Positions 23,266 to 25,307 of a stretch of 25,307 nt of DNA are shown one piece after another; the first letter of the stretch is position 1, and every line of letters starts with the position of its first letter. Source of the stretch: Planctomycetota bacterium (lineage in GTDB: Bacteria; Planctomycetota; Phycisphaerae; UBA1845; UTPLA1); contig JADJRI010000052.1 in the NCBI GenBank assembly GCA_016712275.1, forward strand, positions 1 through 25,307, read 5' to 3'. The notes under the pieces were generated by a model that made no database searches, was not told the DNA's origin, and worked only from the letters and a program-made list of their open reading frames with translations. The translations under genes were made by a program, and so were the position numbers.

Positions 23266-23631
23266 TTAGGACTCGGCGTCCGGGTCGTATGCCGGTGTCA
23301 CTTCGCGGAAGAAAGATAGGTAGCGAGCAATCGTCGCCGCTGCCTTGCGCTCCCACGAAAGGGCTTCGAACATGTTCCCGATGCACCAGCGGGTTCGATG
23401 TTCGCGACACACGAACCAGTTGTCCCCCCAAAGAACGAGAAACCGCGAAGTTCGCCCGCATTGTGGACAGCCTCCATACCGTTCACGGCATGGGTCTTCT
23501 CGGAGCCCCTGCAGCACGTGCCCTGGTGGCCGCTCAGGGGAGTCGGAATTGTCGCTACGTTCGCCGCAGTCGGTTGCCTGCACGAGAACCGTGCCCACCG
23601 CTGCTTCAGAATTGGCTTTCTGTGATGTCAT
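23266..23631 (-). CDS. small zinc-knuckle protein
   Basis: This is a 121-residue protein with a CPQCGR knuckle near residue 55 and a second C-x2-H (FVCREHRTRWC) about 20 residues later, enough for a single zinc site. Between them is RFLVLWGDNWFVC. The N-terminal 50 residues are polar and probably disordered. The ATG at 23631 (MTSQKANSEAA) was chosen because AGGAGA lies eight bases upstream. The frame is open further upstream, but that part crosses the hairpin at 23653-23675. I have seen similar short proteins near plasmid genes in planctomycetes. The function is unknown. The position between ArdA and a methyltransferase suggests a role in the same protection module. Confidence 0.6.
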   Translation of the reverse strand: MTSQKANSEAAVGTVLVQATDCGERSDNSDSPERPPGHVLQGLREDPCRERYGGCPQCGRTSRFLVLWGDNWFVCREHRTRWCIGNMFEALSWERKAAATIARYLSFFREVTPAYDPDAES

Positions 23632-23652
23632 GATGTGTCTCCTATGAAAGGA

Positions 23653-23675
23653 GACCGCCGAATCTCCCGGCGGTC
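23653..23675 (-). other. intercistronic hairpin before the zinc-knuckle gene
   Basis: GACCGCCG-N7-CGGCGGTC is a perfect 8-base-pair hairpin. It lies 12 bases after the ArdA stop and ends 21 bases before the ATG at 23631. A short T-run (CTCCTTTC) follows on the minus strand, so weak termination is possible. Confidence 0.65.
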
Positions 23676-23687
23676 CCCGCACTCTTC

Positions 23688-24269
23688 TCAGATGTGGGCG
23701 TCGAATACGTAGAGCTGCCCTTCACACGCAACCGTAAAGATGTCACCGCTCAGCTCCATGTCGCTGCCGATGCCGTCGTAGTCAATGTGGTAGCGAATGA
23801 ACTCCGGCAGCGTCTTAATCGCGTCGCTGTAACAATCTTCAATCAGCTCGGCGGCGTAATCCGCCAGGCTTCCGAATGAACCACGGTAGGCCTCCTCCAT
23901 GTAGCGGCGTGCCTCGTCCACGTTGCCGGCGCCGCCGCAGTGGTTGACGAGGCCCGCGAACACAGGGCCGTGCTCGACGATGCCGCATGCGACCTCGGAC
24001 ACTTTTTCAAGGCTCTCGTACTCGCGCAGGCTGAGCTCGCCGAAGTTCTCGTAGTCGTGAATCGCCCATTCTTCGGCGATGGGCTGCGTCGACTGTGCCA
24101 GCATGCCGGCAATCTCGTCGTGAATCGCTTCGACCGGTTGGTCGGCGTCAATCCACCGGCCAAGCAGGTCGCCGGCGTTGTAGTCCGCCAGCGATGCCAC
24201 GTAGATGCGCGGCGTGCGGTCCTTGCTGGGGCGTGTTGTCTGGGGGTCGGGGTTTGCACTGGTTTCCAT
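23688..24269 (-). CDS. ardA: antirestriction protein ArdA
   Basis: This is a 193-residue protein with the ArdA signature. RIYVASLADYNAGDLLGRWI starts near residue 20, then IHDEIAGMLAQSTQPIAEEW and AIHDYENFGELSLREYESLE, with an acidic middle and C-terminal part (ELIEDCYSDAIKTLPEFIRY, then DYDGIGSDMELSGDIFTVAC). ArdA mimics DNA and blocks type I restriction enzymes when an element enters a new host. The length is near the usual 165-180 residues, plus a short N-terminal tail. The ATG at 24269 has GGAGG about four bases upstream. A frame continues upstream to 24776, but it crosses a hairpin and a direct-repeat region and is not coding. Two 9-base direct repeats upstream may regulate it. Confidence 0.9.
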   Translation of the reverse strand: METSANPDPQTTRPSKDRTPRIYVASLADYNAGDLLGRWIDADQPVEAIHDEIAGMLAQSTQPIAEEWAIHDYENFGELSLREYESLEKVSEVACGIVEHGPVFAGLVNHCGGAGNVDEARRYMEEAYRGSFGSLADYAAELIEDCYSDAIKTLPEFIRYHIDYDGIGSDMELSGDIFTVACEGQLYVFDAHI

Positions 24270-24288
24270 GGTCCTCCGTCTATGAAAA

Positions 24289-24312
24289 CAGCCCGCCACT
24301 GCCGGCGGGCTG
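24289..24312 (-). other. 5-prime hairpin before ardA
   Basis: CAGCCCGCC-ACTGCC-GGCGGGCTG is a perfect 9-base-pair hairpin that ends 19 bases before the ardA start codon. A run of four T follows on the minus strand (CTGTTTTC). Because no gene lies upstream on this strand, it cannot be a gene-end terminator. It would be a leader hairpin or attenuator. Confidence 0.65.
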
Positions 24313-24335
24313 GTGATTGTCTCGCGGGGTGTGTC

Positions 24336-24365
24336 CGAATTGACTCCCCCTGATGACGAATTGAC
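24336..24365. repeat. 9-bp direct repeats spaced 21 bp upstream of ardA
   Basis: CGAATTGAC occurs at 24336-24344 and again at 24357-24365. The two copies are exactly 21 bases apart, two helical turns, so a protein could bind both on the same face. They lie 67-96 bases upstream of the ardA start, in an AT-richer stretch that also precedes the IS630 remnant on the other strand. Confidence 0.55.
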
Positions 24366-24431
24366 CGTAACACATATTTGATACATTATGCAAGCATTGT
24401 CTTCACTTTTTTTGTATGGCACTCTGAAAAA

Positions 24432-24840
24432 ATGCGAACGGCCATCGACATCATCTTGACCGCCGCGGAACGTCGAACACTTCGCAACCGGGCACGGCAA
24501 TCCGCGGGCCGTGTGCCGCTGCGTGCACGAATCATTTTGCTCGCTGCAATGGGGTGGACGAATCGTGCCATCGCTGAGAAGTTGCGGACGGACCCGCATA
24601 CCGTGGCCCGTTGGCGGAATCGCTTCGCAGCGCTTTCGTGTTGCGGGAATCGAGCAGGAGGCTGCGCGCGAAGGTCGCCGGCGTAACGTGCGGGATGCTG
24701 CGGAACGTGACATTATCCGGTTGACGAGACGACTTCGCCGGCAGAAACAGCCGTGCAGCTCGCGTGACATCGCCAAGCGGCTGTGTGTAAATCACATGTT
24801 GGTGTATCGCGTCTGGAAGGACCACGGCCTCGTGCCGTAG
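24432..24840 (+). pseudogene. IS630-family transposase remnant, frameshifted
   Basis: The N-terminal DNA-binding part of an IS630/Tc1-type transposase is recognisable: LRARIILLAAMGWTNRAIAE, then LRTDPHTVARWRNRFA (first helix-turn-helix). After a frame break near 24628 it continues as QRFRVAGIEQEAAREGRR, DIIRLTRRLRRQKQPCSS and RDIAKRLCVNHMLVYRVWKD. A stop at 24838-24840 comes where the DDE catalytic domain should begin, and no such domain follows. The piece therefore has no catalytic centre and is a dead remnant. The ATG at 24432 has no strong ribosome binding site. I did not find clear terminal inverted repeats or a TA duplication. Confidence 0.7.
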
Positions 24841-25307
24841 CGACGGAAGCTCGCATCATCCCCACACACACCACTACTTACCAAACCAGGCATGCAAGTC
24901 GGCGGGGCTGGTCATTCGTTGCCGCCACTGGGCAGCAACCTGACGGCTGCCGGCAAATGGGGTCAGATGAATGCGGTCCCCAAAGGTTGGTAACCTTGTG
25001 AAAAAAGAGTGGGTGCGTTCGGTTTACGCGGAGGTGTTCGCCGTGGAGCCACGCTGGGCGTGAATCCAGGTGAACGCGTCGTTCAGGCACTTGCGAGCAC
25101 CAGCAGGTCGTCACGTGCCGAAGCCGGACGACTCCTTCCGGGCGTCGCTGTCCTTCCCTTGTAGAGCCGTGAGGCTGGTCACGTTGTACATGTGTCCGTT
25201 CGCCCGTTGGATTCTTCCAAGTCCGGCCTTGCGCAGCCGCATCTGGCCTCGTAGGCCGGTCGACTCTTCCAGCTTCGTTCACGTTCACCTCGCTTTCGTT
25301 TCCATAT
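24841..25307. other. right-end stretch without a clear gene
   Basis: No gene can be defended here. A 43-residue minus-strand frame (25242 to 25111, MRLRKAGLGRIQRANGHMYN...) has GAGG upstream and a natural composition, and could be a small gene or the start of one broken by a shift. A longer minus-strand frame across the region is Arg/His/Trp-rich and looks like a shadow. I looked for group II intron ends and a DDE domain and saw neither. Confidence 0.3.

Noticed and set aside
23688..24776. Longer ArdA with 169 extra N-terminal residues
   Set aside because: The extension crosses the hairpin and direct repeats, is Arg/Ser-rich, and does not match ArdA, which starts near the ATG at 24269.
24841..25307. 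Group II intron fragment at the right end
   Set aside because: A GTGGGTGCG start-like sequence and several stems were seen, but no domain V signature or reverse transcriptase could be found.
1..25307. CRISPR arrays, tRNA and rRNA genes
   Set aside because: No regularly spaced repeats, cloverleaf-like segments or rRNA-like sequence were seen on either strand.

Overview
The window is G+C-rich and looks like an accessory region, probably a plasmid or integrated mobile element, of a planctomycete. The lineage call rests on a DUF1580-type gene (22149-22439), a small protein of a kind I associate with planctomycete plasmids (21848-22120), and an IS630-type remnant. I cannot run a search, so it is an inference. 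No rRNA, tRNA or CRISPR array was seen.

Layout, left to right. (1) 1-3383, plus strand: a Strawberry-notch (Sno) type helicase gene broken into several reading frames. (2) 3386-4590, minus: a DUF932 plasmid/phage-type gene with a small coupled ORF behind it, then about 770 bases without a clear gene. (3) 5362-8877, minus: a three-gene ABC-three-component (ABC-3C) conflict operon consisting of a nuclease-like effector, a middle component and a DUF3732 ABC ATPase. Every gene in it is frame-disrupted. (4) 9265-10965, minus: a cupin gene followed by a multiply frame-disrupted gene. (5) 11075-16000, plus: a small membrane protein, an XRE regulator with its own promoter and two inverted repeats, a membrane protein with two CxxC knuckles, and several unrecognised genes, some broken. 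(6) 16088-22439, plus: an uninterrupted mobilisation operon made of a coupling-type ATPase, a four-helix membrane protein, a MobF/TrwC-type relaxase whose helicase half has lost its ATPase motifs, and three small accessory genes. (7) 22518-24269, minus: a DNA methyltransferase, a small zinc-knuckle protein and the antirestriction protein ArdA, each preceded by a hairpin at nearly the same distance from its start codon. (8) 24432-25307: a truncated, frameshifted IS630 transposase remnant and an end region without a clear gene.

How it fits together. Relaxase plus coupling protein would process and deliver DNA. ArdA and the solitary methyltransferase would protect incoming DNA from host restriction. 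ABC-3C and perhaps Sno would act against competing elements. No mating-pore genes, replication initiator or partition genes are visible, so the element is at most mobilisable from what this window shows.

A strong pattern is the uneven distribution of frame breaks: at least a dozen in 1-11 kb, 14-16 kb and near 24.6 kb, and none in the 6.3-kb mobilisation operon or the antirestriction cassette. Either those genes are decaying while the transfer and defence-evasion genes are under selection, or the assembly has local indel errors.
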